Assembly (NCBI GenBank): GCA_021464415.1
Contig: CM038467.1
Coordinates: 8,387,411 to 8,451,410, forward strand
DNA length: 64,000 nucleotides
Reading direction: 5' to 3'
Origin: Lonicera japonica
Lineage: Eukaryota; Streptophyta; Magnoliopsida; Dipsacales; Caprifoliaceae
The translations under genes and the position numbers were made by a program. Shown here one piece after another: positions 46,439-57,096 of the stretch; the first letter of the stretch is position 1, and each line of letters begins with the position of its first letter. The notes beneath the pieces are model-generated. The model made no database searches. It worked only from the letters and a program-made list of their open reading frames with translations, and was not told the origin of the DNA.

Positions 46439-47899
46439 TTAATATCTATCTCTTTTAATAACCCTAACTTTAAGACCTCCAGCCATGTGAGCCGTCAACA
46501 AAGGAACAAAACCCGGTCGGTCCAAACTAACGGGCCGGATGTCAAACCGCCTCAGGACACTACTCACCACATACTTCATCTGAATAAAAGCCATCTCTTT
46601 CCCAAGACACACCCTCGGACCTGCCTGAAAAACCGGAAACTTATAAGGACTCACCATTTTCATAACTCGGTCCGGCCCACTAAACCACCGGTCCGGTTTA
46701 AACTCAAACCGGTCCTTACCCCACAACTCCTCCATCCTCCCCATACCGTACGGAAAGTACGTCACCCTATCCCCATTAAAAACAGGCGTTCCGTCCGGCA
46801 ACACGTCATCGCCGGTGGCGTGCTTCGAGTCCCACACCACCGGCGGGTACAGCCTCATCGACTCGCACAAGCACGCCTTCATATAATTCATCTCCTTGAG
46901 ATCAACACTCTCATCCATTACTTCCTTCAACAACTCCTTCTTAACGTCGTCGTGCCACGTCAGCAGCCAGAAGAGCCACGTCATCGCGGACGACGTGGTC
47001 TCCCGTCCGGCCATCATGAAGCTAATCACCATATCTCTGACCACCTCATCGCCGTGACCGGCCGACAAAAGCCTCGACAAAAGATCGCCGTCATCGGCGC
47101 GGTTTTGGAGTAGGCTCTGTTTTTTGACAGCAATGATTTCATGGACTGAGTCGTGAACGAGTTGAATCGATTCTTTCAGAGTCCGCTCGGTACCGGTTTT
47201 TAAAAGCCTTTTAGCTTTCCACACAGCGTAGAGCGGAGCCATTCCTCTCATTGCGCTAATCTCCGATGCAGTATCAAAGGCGGTGACAAGAGGAGGGACA
47301 GGGTGCGTGAGGTCCAAACAACACGGATCGTACCCGAGGGACACGTGGCAGATGGTATCAAAAGCAAATCTCTTTAATATCTCTTGGAGGTCCAAAACGG
47401 TGTCGTTAATGACCGCAGCCTCGAGTAACGGTAGTAGCCTGTTATGCACTTCGTCCTCTAAAATTTTGACGACGAACTCTCTGAGTGACTTGGCGGAGAA
47501 CTCGTGGCTGGCTAACTTGCGCTGGGTATTCCAAAGTTCACCATCTACATTGAATATTCCAACGCCTAAAAGATCGCCGAGGATTTCGGTGAAAGGTTTT
47601 CCCTTGGGATAGTTGTTAAAGTTTGTCTTTAAAATGTATTCGACGTTGGCAGGGTTAGCCGTGACTATGATTCGGCGGGAGCCTAGACGGTTGACGACAA
47701 TGGTTTGAGTAGGAGAATCTGACAAAAGATCTGTATACCAGTCGACTAAACGGAGCCGATTTTTGTAGAAGGAAATGAGACAGCCGATGAATGGGTAGGA
47801 CGTGGGACCATAAACACAATTCATGAGCTTATAATTATTTCTTCTGTAAAAGCTTAGAAGAATGGCAATGGCTAGAAGAGAGAGAAAGAGGAGAAACAT
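46439..47899 (-). CDS. Cytochrome P450, CYP94 family
   Basis: Membrane-bound (ER) haem monooxygenase. CYP94 enzymes omega-hydroxylate fatty acids or oxidise jasmonoyl-isoleucine. Single exon, 486 aa, normal length, uninterrupted, as usual for CYP94. Seen: N-terminal anchor MFLLFLSLLAIAILLSF (1-17), proline-containing hinge GPTSYPFIG (31-39), TQRKLASHEFSAKSLREFV (125-143) typical of CYP86/94, I-helix AGRETTSS (297-304), ExxR at Glu346-Arg349 (ESMRLYPP), FKPDRW (400-405) and the haem loop FQAGPRVCLG (424-433) with ligand Cys431. I chose the ATG at 47897-47899: it is the first ATG and starts the anchor. A TATA box is about 115 bp upstream. Family call is firm; whether it acts in fatty-acid oxidation or jasmonate turnover cannot be decided from sequence alone. 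Confidence 0.93.
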   Translation of the reverse strand: MFLLFLSLLAIAILLSFYRRNNYKLMNCVYGPTSYPFIGCLISFYKNRLRLVDWYTDLLSDSPTQTIVVNRLGSRRIIVTANPANVEYILKTNFNNYPKGKPFTEILGDLLGVGIFNVDGELWNTQRKLASHEFSAKSLREFVVKILEDEVHNRLLPLLEAAVINDTVLDLQEILKRFAFDTICHVSLGYDPCCLDLTHPVPPLVTAFDTASEISAMRGMAPLYAVWKAKRLLKTGTERTLKESIQLVHDSVHEIIAVKKQSLLQNRADDGDLLSRLLSAGHGDEVVRDMVISFMMAGRETTSSAMTWLFWLLTWHDDVKKELLKEVMDESVDLKEMNYMKACLCESMRLYPPVVWDSKHATGDDVLPDGTPVFNGDRVTYFPYGMGRMEELWGKDRFEFKPDRWFSGPDRVMKMVSPYKFPVFQAGPRVCLGKEMAFIQMKYVVSSVLRRFDIRPVSLDRPGFVPLLTAHMAGGLKVRVIKRDRY

Positions 47900-48006
47900 T
47901 GTGTGGTTTTGGAGAGTAAAAAAGTGTGAGTGTGTGTGTGTGTGTAGATGAGATAAATGAGAGAGGATTGTGGGAGTTGATGAAGAATCGGTAGCAGAGA
48001 GAGATA

Positions 48007-48015
48007 ATTTATATA
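48007..48015 (-). promoter_or_regulatory. TATA box of the CYP94 gene
   Basis: TATATAAAT on the coding strand, about 110 bp upstream of the ATG, which predicts a leader of roughly 80 nt containing a (CA)n stretch near 47931-47944. Confidence 0.65.
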
Positions 48016-48148
48016 GGCACGGCACGAGACTTTGATCTGGGTATTAAGTACTTCTCCTTTTTCCCTTTCCGTCACATGGTTTTCGAGCCGAAAATAAAAG
48101 CGGGCGGGGGTATAATCGTAAATTTCTTCGGTGAATAAATTGTGGACT

Positions 48149-48173
48149 CCCGTCCCGTCCCGTCCCGTCCCCT
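48149..48173. repeat. (CCCGT)n microsatellite
   Basis: Four CCCGT units plus a degenerate fifth, 250-275 bp upstream of the CYP94 ATG. Unusually GC-rich for this region. Confidence 0.9.
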
Positions 48174-48308
48174 CCCAGACATCTTTCGTACTTGGGGATA
48201 ATATCTTGTTGCCTTTCTCCTTTTTAGGAAAATTGATTGAATATTTTTGCGTTACAACAACCAAAACCACAACTACAACCACAGCCACCGCAATAATCTA
48301 ATATAAAT

Positions 48309-48470
48309 GGGTCATCTGAGTTTTGGTCCCCATTTAATTTTTGTAATAAAGTTTGGTACTCAATTTTATAAATTGTATGCCTTTGACCCCCATTTTGAAC
48401 GGATCCGTCCAGTCAACGGGTCAAACCGTTAAAATCTTAACATTGGTTTGTAATGGACCAAAATACCCCA
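48309..48470 (+). repeat. MULE left terminal inverted repeat
   Basis: 162 bp, inverted copy at 53171-53332. Contains GGATCCGTCCAGTCAACGGG and its neighbours, conserved in both arms. The promoter of the plus-strand zinc-finger gene should lie in or just inside it. Confidence 0.9.
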
Positions 48471-48653
48471 GCATTCAAACAAAAGTGACCGTTTGACAGC
48501 AAAACAAAGATCCGTTGAAAAATCAATGCAGCCACATGGGGATTACCAGCAACAATTTGGCTATATATATAGCATATTCACAGGCATCAACAAATAACCA
48601 CAACTGATATATAGCATATTCATAGCCAACATTTTTATTTTGTGTTCACAATC

Positions 48654-49238
48654 ATGGGAGGGGGAAATAAAGGAAAAGAAACACAAGCAGAAACACAAGC
48701 TGATAATGGCATTGATGTATGTCAAATGTGTGATTGTGAAGGACACACAGCTATAGAATGTCAATGGGTGTATAGTGAGTGCTATGTTTCAAATTGCAAT
48801 GGTTTGATGAAGCTTTTGTTATCTCAAGGAGAATAAGCAAATGGTAAGAAGTTTTTGAAGTGCCAATATGTTGACTGTGAAGGAATGCAATGGTTAGAAG
48901 ATGCAATTGGATTGAAGGATTGTTCATCATCACAAGAACAAGACATATACAGGCAGAAGTGCATGTAATGTTGTTTTCAATGTGGAGAAATAGGTCATTG
49001 GGCAAGGGCTTGCCCATGGAAAGACACCCTGTGCCCAGTTGGGTGTGGAGTTGCTAGAAAACTTTGGACATCAAAGCAAATACATAGCTATGGAAAGAAG
49101 TTTCTTAAGTGTGTGAAGTGTAGACATTTTGAATGGTTATCTACAGCAATAAATAAGTCTAAGAAAGTTAATCTTAGGGTAAAGTTAGAGGTAAGTTTGG
49201 ATGACCTATGTAAAGCATTTGATAGTAAATTAAAATAA
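48654..49238 (+). pseudogene. MULE second gene: two [CCHC knuckle + GRF zinc finger] modules
   Basis: One frame of 195 codons, broken only by in-frame TAA at 48834-48836 and 48966-48968. It starts MGGGNKGKETQAE. Module 1: knuckle CQMCDCEGHTAIEC (CX2CX4HX4C), then a GRF-like finger with MKLLLSQ, GKKFLKC and MQWLED. Module 2: knuckle CFQCGEIGHWARAC, then CPVGCG, RKLWTS, YGKKFLKC and FEWLS, the spacing of GRF zinc fingers (CxCG, TS, G.F..C..C..F.W). The two modules are internal duplicates. It lies just inside the left TIR and converges on the transposase gene, so it looks like a second element gene, in the position of mudrB but unrelated to it as far as I can tell. GRF fingers bind single-stranded nucleic acid in other proteins. 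A captured host gene is the alternative. Confidence 0.75.
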
Positions 49239-49555
49239 GTATGATGTAATAAGGAAGTGTAATGCAACTATTATGTACAAATAATTCTGATCCTATGAAC
49301 TAATTCTGATCCAAACTCAAAGGAAAAAGGCAACCACAGTGCCAAAATAAGCCAAAATTTAAACTTTTCTTAGGAAAGTTTACATCATAAACATAACCTA
49401 AAATAAGTTTTAGAACAGCTTACACACTTTAAAACCAACAACAAAAAGGCAATTTTTAAACATAAACATCATAAATCTTGAACTAGCTTAATAGAAAAAA
49501 AAAAAAAAACAAGTTTAGCAGGCATAATATAAGTAACCATGTTGCAAACAAAGTC
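49239..49555. other. Intergenic gap between the two convergent MULE genes
   Basis: 317 bp of AT-rich sequence where both MULE transcripts should end. Nothing else seen. Confidence 0.5.
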
Positions 49556-52500
49556 TTAAAGCATGTTATACTGCCCTGATTGTGCAGCACTGAACTGGGT
49601 GCTTGAGCTTGGTGGAACAAAATTCCTTTTTTTCTTCCCTCCCCTGCCCCCAATGCCACTGCTACCCTTTCCTCCCACTGAGTTGGTTGTTTTTGCTACT
49701 GGCTTGGAGGGAATGATTAGTGGGGGTCTTGGAGCTAAGTGTTCTTGTTGCAAAATAGGCCCCTTTCCATCTATCCTAGGCCTCACTGTAAACAAACAAT
49801 AACTGTTAGGTATTATAAAGCCAAAATATAAGAAATTTAATTAAAGTAAGACACAAGAACATTGAAAAATGCTTGTTACCTCTCCTTCCATTGTGATCAG
49901 TAGCAGGTGCACTTTTACAACTCTTCTTGTTATGTCCAAGCACTCCACATTTGCTACATTTCTTCTGGGACCTTTTTTTAGTAGTTGGCTCATCTCTATT
50001 CTTGATCCTATTATGCCTTGGTCTGCCTGGAGGTCTGTAGAGTGGAGGAGGAATAACTTGATGTTGTGCCTGTGACAATATGTGTAAGTTCAAATGCAAT
50101 AAACATATAATATTGTAACAACTTGGAAATAGTTAAAGAAATACCTCTGGCCAATATTGAGAATCATTCATAGGTGTCACAAACACTTCATATGCAGCTC
50201 TATAGGCTTCCATTGTAATTAAAGGACTGCAATACCTATATAATATCAAAGAAGTATAAGTGGCACATAAAATTAATTTTAGCAGTTATAAAAAAAAGTA
50301 CAAATGTAAGTACTTACTTGGCCCAATCTTCCCTCCTAGGATTAATGACAGCAGTGGCATGGATGCATGGGATCCCAGTCAATTACCATTCATAACATTC
50401 ACAAGTTCCAGCATTCAGATCCACAGTCCAAGTCACACCAAATTTGTTGATGGCCACATGCAACATGTCAGTTGAACCTTGAGTTGTATACATATTATAA
50501 TCTTTCTTTAACTTGGAAATAGTTTTATCAACCCTCGGAACCAATGAACCCACATTCATTTCCAATCCCTTCATCCTTCTATTATACATCAATGACATAA
50601 CTAAAAGCTGATATTTTTGTACTAATTTCCCAAATGGAAGATCCCTTAAGGTTAACAAAATCTTATTGAAAGCTCTGAAAAATTGTTTGTAATGTGCTCA
50701 CATTTAGATGTTGTATCAAAGTAAGATCTGGCCCACACTTCCTTCTCTTCACTGCACATCCATTTATAAGCTTCTTTATCATCATTCTCAAGTTGTTTCA
50801 TCCATTTATCATGCTCCTCTTTCTTGTAAGCTTTAGCAGCCCCCCAAGTTAGATGCTCTAAGTGCTCTCCTTTATACCCGTCACCCTTAAAGTTCTTGTA
50901 CATGTGTCTAAAACAAAATCTTTGGCTACTAGATGGGAACACTTCCTTCACAGCAGTTCTTAGCCCATTTGCTCTATCAGAAATGAAAGTGAGTGGTAGA
51001 GGGTGTTTTAATATGTGTGGCTTTAGAATTGAAAGAAAATTGCTCCAGGTGTCATAAGTCTCCCCTCTACAAACATATATAGCAATGGGAAATAACCCAT
51101 TATTCCCATCTAATGAAATTGCTGAAAGTACTGCCCCACCATATTTTCCCTTTAGAAAAAAACCATCCAGTCCTATGATAGGCCTACATCCATTGATAAA
51201 ACCATCTAAAGAAGCCTTGAATGCAACACACAATGACACAAAACTGTGGTCAACAGGGTTCCTCAACCACTCAACCAAGCTGCCAGGGTTCTTCAACAAG
51301 ATCTGCGTTCTAATTTCTGGAACCATTTTGTAACTATCTGCATAACTACCCCAAATCCTCTCATGACATATGATCTTAGCTTGATAAGCTGTATGGTAGG
51401 AAGTTTTCACCCCAAACTGCTCCCAGATCTCAGCTTGCACATCTCTAGGCTTGAATTCCTTGTGGTTTCTTATTGCAACTTCTATATGGTTTGCAACCCA
51501 TCTAGCATGGGCCATTGAGTTCCTCTCCTTGTCATCACATTTACATGTATGGACACCCTGAAATGATCTCAACATGGCAGTGTGTTCTTTGGGAAGTTTC
51601 CTAACATACACCCTCCATGAGCATAAAGGATCTTTACAAACCAAAATTATTTTAAGGTTGTCATTCTTCTTTTGCTTATACTCGAATTTCTTCAAAATAG
51701 CGTAGTTTCTCATGAATTTCCTGCATTTTTCCATTGTTGGCCACTGCATGTTCTTTTTGAGTTCACACAAGTCCTCAGGCCTTGCCCTATCATGACACCC
51801 ATCATCTTCTTATTCATACATATTTTCAGTCACTTTAATAAAGTCATTGAACTCTTCCAAATCCACCTCCTTATTTCCCCTATTTTCTTTAGATACAACA
51901 AAATCAGGTTGTTCTTCCTCACCTTCAACTTCTTATTCTTCTTCAACTTCTTCTTCCTCGCCTTCAACTTTTTCTTCCTCACCTTCAACTTCTTCCGGAT
52001 TCAAGTCCTCAAAAAGACTGAAATCAAACTGTTGTGACTCATGTATTTTGCCTACTTCCTCTCCTTTTCCAACCTCACTTGATTGAATGTTCTGATTTTC
52101 TGCCCAACTTGACTGAGTTTCAACCCCATCAACTAATTTAGATCCAAAGTTAATGAGGTTTTCAAAAGCCCAGTCATCACCACTGTCCTCTAACACAATT
52201 GGATTATCTGGTTTATTGTTTGTGGTAACTTTTTTCTAAGTTTTGTCAGCTAGCCTAGGTGACCTTCTAGGTTTTGTAACTTTTGGCAATAATTTATTGG
52301 GAGTGGTTAAGACTTTCTTGGTTGAGGGTGGTTTATTACACTTTTCTTCATTAGGTGCAGAAGTGGGACATGTGCATTCGGAGTAATATAACTTATAAAC
52401 CCCACTATTGCTTTCAATATGGTCCCACATGTTTAGTAGTTGGGTGTCATTCTCAATTACTGATAAAGAGCCCTCAAATTGCCACTTAATTCTACCACCC

Positions 52501-52666
52501 TTAAAACCACAGCCATCTTCAATATCTTTCACCAAATCAATAAAGCAGAACTCATCACCATCAATGTCATTTAGTAAGTTACCTTTCCCCCTGTGTACCT
52601 CTGACAATTTTTTGACCACTTACCCCCATAATGGACCGCAAAGTCCCTCAAACCCCGTAATGACAT
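49556..52666 (-). pseudogene. MULE transposase (MURA-like), decayed
   Basis: Exons by phase: 50318-52666, 50145-50235, 49880-50069 and 49556-49785. Start at ATG 52664-52666 gives the usual MULE N-terminal domain (FAVHYGGKWS). Then an acidic Glu-rich linker, the MuDR DNA-binding region (WPTMEKCRKFMRNYAI), the catalytic domain with Asp in GLDGFFLKGKYGG and in FISDRANGLRTA, then CFRHMYKNF, a SWIM-type finger (CECYEW... CIH), a CCHC knuckle CSKCGVLGHNKKSC and a Gly-rich tail. Lesions: frameshift near 52573, TAG at 52236, TAA at 51933 and 51810, frameshift near 50660, and TAA at 50383 within the SWIM motif where Gln is usual. Four nonsense changes and two frameshifts: not functional. A 5'UTR intron from about 53010 to 52675 is likely. 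Confidence 0.9.
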
Positions 52667-53170
52667 AATATTCTACATCAACAGAGTAAAAAAACAACAA
52701 ATATGACAACTCAAAAGAATATATGGGAGGAATCAACATAAAAAAGAAAGAAAAAAGCAATAAAAGGACAAACCAACAGAAACCCTAATTCTTTCCCTTC
52801 CGCATACCAAAAAACCATAGAATACAAGTGTAAAGACACATAAACCCCGCATTTTCTGTTTAAATATCCGAAAACCCAAATTTCAAACTATAATATACAA
52901 ATGCTAATTAAAATGACCAAAACCCTAATTTTTTTCACACGTTAGGGTTTATAAAAACTAACTTAAAACCCTAGAAAATTTAAAACCAATAACAATGCAT
53001 CTATACATACCTGTAGATGCAGAAATGGCTTCTTCGTTCTGCTCTTCTTTGTCGTTCTATTATTTCCTTCTCTCCCCTTCTTCTTTTCCTCCGTTCTTCT
53101 TTCTTTCTCTTCGTTTTTTTTTGTGCAGATGTGAGCAAAAAAAATTTCTAAGTGTGAAGGATAATTCATA

Positions 53171-53332
53171 AGGGGTATTTTGGTCCATTACGAACCAATG
53201 TTAAGATTTTAACGGTTTGACCCGTTGACTGGACGGATCCGTTCAAAATGGGGGTCAAAGGCATACACTTTACAAAATTGGGTACCAAACTTTATTACGA
53301 AAACTAAATGGGGACCAAAACCCAAATGAACC
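53171..53332 (-). repeat. MULE right terminal inverted repeat
   Basis: Inverted copy of 48309-48470 with about a tenth of positions changed by eye. Promoter end of the transposase gene. Confidence 0.9.
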
Positions 53333-53341
53333 AATATAAAT

Positions 53342-54743
53342 TGTTCTCCTCCTCCATTTTTTTTAAAACTTAAAAAATTTTTAATTTAAAATAAAATATA
53401 GAGAAAATAATGAACTTATTATAAATTTTCTAATTTATTTACAAGTAATAAAAGAGATTGTGCACCATCGTTTAACATAACATTTTGTTCTAATATAAAT
53501 TATTGTTATTATTATATAAAATATAATACATTCTCTAATAAAGTGACTCACAAGTCTTTAAAAAGTATAGTTGTGGTTATATATGTATATATATCATTTA
53601 AGCTTGTATTTCGATCAACCGTACATTGACTAGTCAATTTTTAGAATAATTCTTTTTGTTAGCAAAGTTAGAATTACGACAAATATATCTTAATTGCTAC
53701 AAAATGCTAGTCTATATATATATATATATATATTCAAACTTACTCTTTCTCACGTACTAATTTAGAAGTAAGCATGATTAATTAAGATCAAGTTAATTGG
53801 ATATTTTTTTGTCAAACGAAATCGATCCACCTAGCTATCTTAACAAGAAAATAACTTACAACGTTTAGCTTGTTTTACAATTAGATGTGAAATGTCCATT
53901 CTTTTAAAGATCAAAAATACTTCAATGTATCAATGTATTTGTGATCTAAACCGGATGCATAGTATTATGTTTGGATTTAAAGTGAAGAGCAAATTTCGTA
54001 TTCTTACTTTTCATAGTATTATTTTTTAATATCACATGCGGAGTGCACGTGCACATAATATATGGTTTATATGCAAATTTAATTAATTCAAATTAGTCAA
54101 TGGTATGAAAATAAGAAACAAAAGGAATATTTTGAGAATTTTTTTGTTATGTACATGAGTAAGATAGTTGGACAATGTAATTAGAGAATGGGAAATATTA
54201 ATAGCCAAATAATTTTGTAAAACTTTTCACAAAAAATTACAACCCTTTCCCTTCGTCTATGTATCACCAATATGTGTTGCACATTTTCCAACTTCACATA
54301 CATACACACACATATATATACACCTTGTCCCAGACATTGCTCATTAAAAAAGATTTCATATTTGCGTTGTTTTATAAACGTTGAGAATGTGTGACTAATA
54401 TTGGCCAACCGATTAGCTTAAGTTTTCACCTTCTGAAATCAGCCCCCAACTAATAAAAATTGTTGTTAATTCCAATTGCATATGTTCTTAATTCCGATAG
54501 TTATAGCTCCTATACTTTTTATTAGGAAATCACAAAGGCTGATACCGTTATTGAAATATAGCTGCTTTTCCCCCCTTTTTTCTAAGTAAAATAATTAATC
54601 ATACTAGAAATTGGTCAAAACCTTCTTCATCCATCTTAAAATTGATACATGCAGCAAAACTTGGATAAATTAAACATGATTAATTAATAATCGCATTTAA
54701 ATAATAAAATCTTTCTGTTAGGCTTGGGCCATGCCACTGTATT
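53342..54743. other. Intergenic, no gene seen
   Basis: AT-rich sequence between the MULE and the Copia element, with (AT)n near 53713-53733. No coding evidence. Confidence 0.5.
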
Positions 54744-56158
54744 TGTTGACTTGAAAGTCATTAATCTTGTTTTGATAATAACAATAAACTTAATCTTATG
54801 TAATTTAACTTAATTGATGTTTTGAGTTATAGCCACAATAAAATTGATCACACATGGACTTAACCGAAGAGCCGGAATCAAGATCATTCATCTACAGAGC
54901 ATTGCAATCAAAGTTTTACATCTCACACAACTCTTGTCAACACACCTTCAATGGCATCTCTATGAAGTACAAAAAGTCAAGGAAGAATAGAATCGAAGAT
55001 ACAAACGAAGCTCTCGATGATTCATTGATATTCATAATTAAGTGAGCGCTTAGATTTTATGTAAAAGATATCATTGTTCAATTATATAGCTCATAAAATG
55101 ATTTAACCTTGACAAGATTGATCAAAACTAGTTTTATCCTTGAAAACGTATTTTTACCGAAAACTAGTCATCTTGAAAAATTCACTATAAATTTATATGA
55201 ATGGATTTTGATACAAAAACTATGATAGAAGTCTTATGAAATCTTTTTTAAACATCCCTTAGCCTCAAAATTGATTTTTGAGTTAATTTGCATAAGTATG
55301 AAAAATGGGATTTTTAGCAAATCTGGCCTCAGACCAGTGGACTCCATCAATCGACTGATAGGCTTTGCTCAGTCGACCGATGGCCACTCAATCGACTGAC
55401 GAGCCTTGCTCAGTCGACCGATGGCCACTTAGTCGACTGACGAGCCTTGCTCAGTCGACTGATGGCCCAGAAACTAGCCGTTGGACTTCAGAATTTTTAC
55501 TACTTTTGGTACCAAACTTCTACCAACTCCCTCCAAACGGCCATATGGTTTCCTAGATTATATATACACTATCTAAGACTTATTTAAACACTCTTGAATC
55601 ATTCATACACTATTCTATTCATCTATATTCAATATTCAAAGATTCAAGAACATTCCTTTTGATCAATCATCTTTATTTTGAGCTATACTTTGTTGATCAA
55701 ATTTGATATCTCTTAGTGTGAGCTTAATCTTCATACACTATTGAGCTATTGTACATTGGTGTTAGTCACCAAATCATTTCCTTCAAACATTAAAGAGGTT
55801 TATCTCTTAAGATAGCAAGAGTGAATTCTTGTGTGAGTATTGAGAGAGATTCAATATTTGTAAGAGTGTGTGAGAAGAATACACTTGTAGAGGTTTGATC
55901 TTCACCCAAAAGGAGCTCGGTTATAGTGGAATTTCTCGGGGTATTAACCGAGCGCGGAGTAGGGGCTAACAAGCCGAACCGTGTGGACAAAAAGTCTTCA
56001 ACTTTGATCGGTTTAATCTTTCTATCTCTTGAACTCTTATATTGTGTTATTTACATCTTGTTATTGGAATTATTTTTGTTTCTTGTTTGCTTAATTGATA
56101 TAGATATTGAATATTTTAAATTGATTTTAAAAATTCCATTAAGTTTTAAAAACCCTAT
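54744..56158 (+). repeat. 5' LTR, truncated at its 3' end
   Basis: Starts TGTTGACTTGAAAGTC and matches the 3' LTR throughout, but stops at AAAAACCCTAT, lacking the last 35 or so bp (TCACCCCC...CTACA) and the primer binding site. Contains six copies of the CAGTCGACTG unit, several mutated. Confidence 0.88.
55349..55463. repeat. Array of palindromic CAGTCGACTG units in the 5' LTR
   Basis: Six units spaced about 19-22 bp, joined by GATGGCCACT or GAGCCTTGCT spacers; several carry changes (CAATCGACTG, CAGTCGACCG). The 3' LTR has four intact units (59321-59397), so the array differs by two units between LTRs. Confidence 0.85.
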
Positions 56159-56351
56159 ACAACATTCACGTACCAAGCACATTGAGATAATATATCATTT
56201 TATACGTGATCATGTGCAAAAAGGTGATGTTGATATTGAATTCGTTGGCACCGAATCGCAACTTGCAGATATTTTCACCAAACCTCTTCCCGATAATCGC
56301 TTTTGCACAATTCGACGTGAAATTGAAATGACTAGAGCACGTGATATCTAG
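56148..56351 (+). pseudogene. C-terminal end of Copia pol (RNase H tail)
   Basis: 67 codons fused in frame to LTR sequence, with [20 protein letters not shown] and [14 protein letters not shown], the hallmark end of Copia reverse transcriptase/RNase H polyproteins, followed by TAG. Everything upstream in pol is deleted. Not functional. Confidence 0.92.
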
Positions 56352-56584
56352 TTGACCAAAATTTTCATGTATATTAATCACTAATGCTTGTCTCTAAAGC
56401 GTATAAAAATTATGTATCCATTTGATTTTAGTATGTATTAAGTTTTTGTGTACCTAATGCTTCTATTACATTCTATTTGATGTACAAATATCATTATTGT
56501 AGCAAAAATATTGTAAAGTTGCTCATTCTAGGTGATCATGGCTTAAAATGCTCCATCCAAGATATTCATGGCAGAATAGGTGAT

Positions 56585-56657
56585 CAGTCGACTGATTAAG
56601 AACCATCAGTCGACTGAGGCTTCATCAGTCGACTGAAGGAGGTTCATCAGTCGACTG
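56585..56657. repeat. Second CAGTCGACTG array, upstream of the third ORF
   Basis: Four intact CATCAGTCGACTGA units spaced about 20 bp, 440-510 bp upstream of the third ORF and well separated from the LTR arrays. The same palindrome at two places in one element suggests a shared binding site. Confidence 0.8.
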
Positions 56658-57096
56658 AGCAGTGTTGGGCAGCAGTTACACTATACCATTCTATTTCCCC
56701 TGTTTTCTCTTCATTTCTCTCTTCTCTATTTCGAGAAAACTCACACCAAACTCATCCCAAACCCTCATAAACATCATCTATTCTCTATTTTCATCATCTA
56801 AACCAAAAATCTTTCACTTCCTACATTAAATCACACACAAATTTCATCTACTTCATACCAAATTTCTCAAACCCATCTCAATCTCTCAAACCCTAACCCT
56901 AGCCAACATTATCATTTTCTCAAACAAAAACTTCATATCTTACACCAAGTCTCCTCACAAAACTTATCATACTAATCCATCAAAGAAATTTCCTATATAT
57001 TCCTTTCAAATCACACAAATTTTCACTCTAAGATTTCTAAATTTCCTAAGAACCCTAATTTTTCATAAACCTATTTCTCTCACAAAATCACTAGAT

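Larger units (their letters stand above)
48309..53332 (-). mobile_element. Mutator-like element (MULE) with 162-bp TIRs and 9-bp TSD
   Basis: Terminal inverted repeats 48309-48470 and 53171-53332 begin GGGTCATCTGAGTTTTGG and, inverted, GGTTCATTTGGGTTTTGG, and stay similar to CATTGGTTYGTAATGGACCA at their inner ends. A perfect 9-bp target duplication AATATAAAT lies at 48300-48308 and 53333-53341. Inside are a MURA-like transposase gene (minus) and a convergent zinc-finger gene (plus), both carrying nonsense mutations. The element was once autonomous-like; these copies of its genes are dead. It landed about 400 bp upstream of the CYP94 ATG. Confidence 0.93.

Noticed and set aside
46487..47113. 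208-codon ORF on the plus strand
   Set aside because: Mirror of the CYP94 coding region; the minus frame has the full set of P450 motifs.
54854..55045. Small ORFs repeated at 54854 and 58827 (start MDLTEEPESRSF)
   Set aside because: They lie in the two LTRs and are duplicated only because the LTRs are; no domain and no evidence of translation.
55926..56351. 141-codon ORF taken as one protein
   Set aside because: It is a chance fusion of LTR sequence with the surviving end of pol across the deletion junction.
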